Origin: Paenibacillus silagei
Lineage (GTDB): Bacteria; Bacillota; Bacilli; Paenibacillales; Paenibacillaceae
Direction: 5' to 3'
Assembly: GCF_017874735.1 (NCBI RefSeq)
Contig: NZ_JAGGLV010000023.1
Span: forward strand, 56,103 to 120,102
DNA length: 64,000 bases
The first letter of the stretch is position 1. The number at the start of each line of letters is the position of its first letter. The notes under the pieces were generated by a model. It was not told where the DNA came from. It made no database searches and saw nothing but the letters and a program-made list of their open reading frames with translations. This document shows, one piece after another, positions 63,446-64,000 of the stretch. The position numbers and the translations under genes are program-made.

Positions 63446-63651
63446 ATGTAATCGAAAAACCGAACACAATCGGACCAGGGAGCGGAGCGTAGGCCAAATG
63501 TATTCGGAAAGCCGAACACAATGTGCTGGGGGACGGAGCGTAGGCCCAATGTAATCGAAAAACCGAACACAATCGGACCAGGGGGCGGCGCGCAGGCCAA
63601 ATGTAGGCGAAAAACCGAACACAATGTGCTGGGGGAGTGCGCGTGGGCCAA
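63446..63651. repeat. Four 51/52-bp repeats of alternating type
   Basis: Units start at the ATG of ATGTA at 63,446, 63,498, 63,549 and 63,601, spaced 52, 51, 52 and 51 bp. Units 1 and 3 contain CCGAACACAATCGG; units 2 and 4 contain CCGAACACAATGTGCTGGG. Each form holds a palindrome (CCGA/TCGG, or CACA/TGTG). The phase continues without a break into the next array. Confidence 0.85.
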
Positions 63652-64000
63652 ATGAAGAGCACAAGTGCCCCTGAAATCGCCGAAAGCGGGCCACCCGAGC
63701 AAATGAAGAGCACAAGTGCCCCTGAAATCGCCGAAAGTGGGCCACCCGGAGCAAATGAAGAGCACAAGTGCCCCTGAAATCGCCGAAAGCGGGCCACCGG
63801 AGCAAATGAAGAGCACAAGTGCCCCTGAAATCGCCGAAAGCGGGCCACCCGGAGCAAATGAAGAGCACAAGTGCCCCTGAAATCGCCGAAAGTGGGCCAC
63901 CCGAGCAAATGAAGAGCACAAGTGCCCCTGAAATCGCCGAAAGCGGGCCACCCGAGCAAATGAAGAGCACAAGTGCCCCTGAAATCGCCGAAAGTGGGCC
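63652..64000. repeat. Tandem array of 51/52-bp repeats sharing the core of the 48.3-kb array
   Basis: The core GAGCACAAGTGCCCCTGA begins at 63,657, 63,708, 63,760, 63,811, 63,863, 63,914 and 63,965 (spacing 51, 52, 51, 52, 51, 51) and the array runs off the window. The linker (ATCGCCGAAAGCGGGCCAC) differs from that of the first array, with length changes in the CCCGAGC/CCCGGAGC part. These changes shift any reading frame, so the array is not coding. Nothing else is seen between 63,411 and the window end. Confidence 0.9.

Noticed and set aside
63019..63972. Long overlapping reverse-strand open frames through the right-hand repeat array and the end of the GH95 gene
   Set aside because: Several frames are open at once, they run antisense to a clear GH95 gene, and unit length changes move the repeat from frame to frame.

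Overview
The window is one strand-coherent stretch of a Gram-positive, spore-former-type chromosome, most likely Paenibacillus. The signs are GGAGG ribosome sites, an LplABC-type sugar importer followed by a YesM/YesN-type two-component pair, many AraC regulators, intracellular glycoside hydrolases, a CcpA-type cre site and 51-bp intergenic repeat arrays. The genus is an inference from these features; there is no rRNA or marker gene to confirm it.

Region 1 (2 to about 39,251, all + strand, tightly spaced genes) is a hybrid cis-AT polyketide/non-ribosomal peptide cluster that enters from the left edge. Domain order as read: [..]AT-DH-KR-ACP | KS-AT-carrier | C-A(Phe-like)-PCP-E | C-(A-domain remnant)-AL-KR-PCP-C-A(Ser-like, embedded N-methyltransferase)-PCP | C plus an FkbH-type N-terminal domain | free ACP | 2-oxoacid-dehydrogenase-like E1alpha, E1beta and E2 | FkbH-like domain-PCP-terminal reductase. 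Two multi-pass membrane proteins, a type II thioesterase, a three-gene ABC-2 exporter and an Sfp-type phosphopantetheinyl transferase follow. A three-gene fumarate reductase/succinate dehydrogenase-like complex ends the run. The inferred product is an unsaturated or beta-keto acyl chain on D-Phe, then an alpha-hydroxy acid (hence an ester bond), then an N-methyl amino acid, released by reduction. The carrier/E1/E2 set may supply a short acyl (for example glycolyl) unit, as known for the tetrahydroisoquinoline antibiotics naphthyridinomycin and quinocarcin.

Region 2 (39,265 to 39,802) holds a LURP-one/YxjI-like gene and a strong terminator. From about here the sequence is visibly richer in G+C than region 1.

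Region 3 (39,933 to 47,970) is a carbohydrate uptake and sensing block: a divergent AraC regulator, a lipoprotein solute-binding protein, two permeases, a sensor kinase and an AraC-type response regulator. A cre site overlaps the promoter of the binding protein.

Region 4 (47,971 to 48,916) has no gene but a palindrome-rich 51-bp repeat array.

Region 5 (48,917 to 63,333) is a hemicellulose side-chain locus: a GH8 exo-oligoxylanase, two GH43 enzymes, a GH31 alpha-xylosidase-like enzyme, two AraC regulators, and a four-gene run of lactonase, aldo/keto reductase, zinc dehydrogenase and GH95 alpha-fucosidase. None of the hydrolases has a visible signal peptide, so imported oligosaccharides are probably finished inside the cell. 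Fucosylated xyloglucan or substituted xylan are the likely sources.

Region 6 (63,334 to 64,000) has a terminator and a second 51/52-bp repeat array that runs off the right edge and shares its core with the first.
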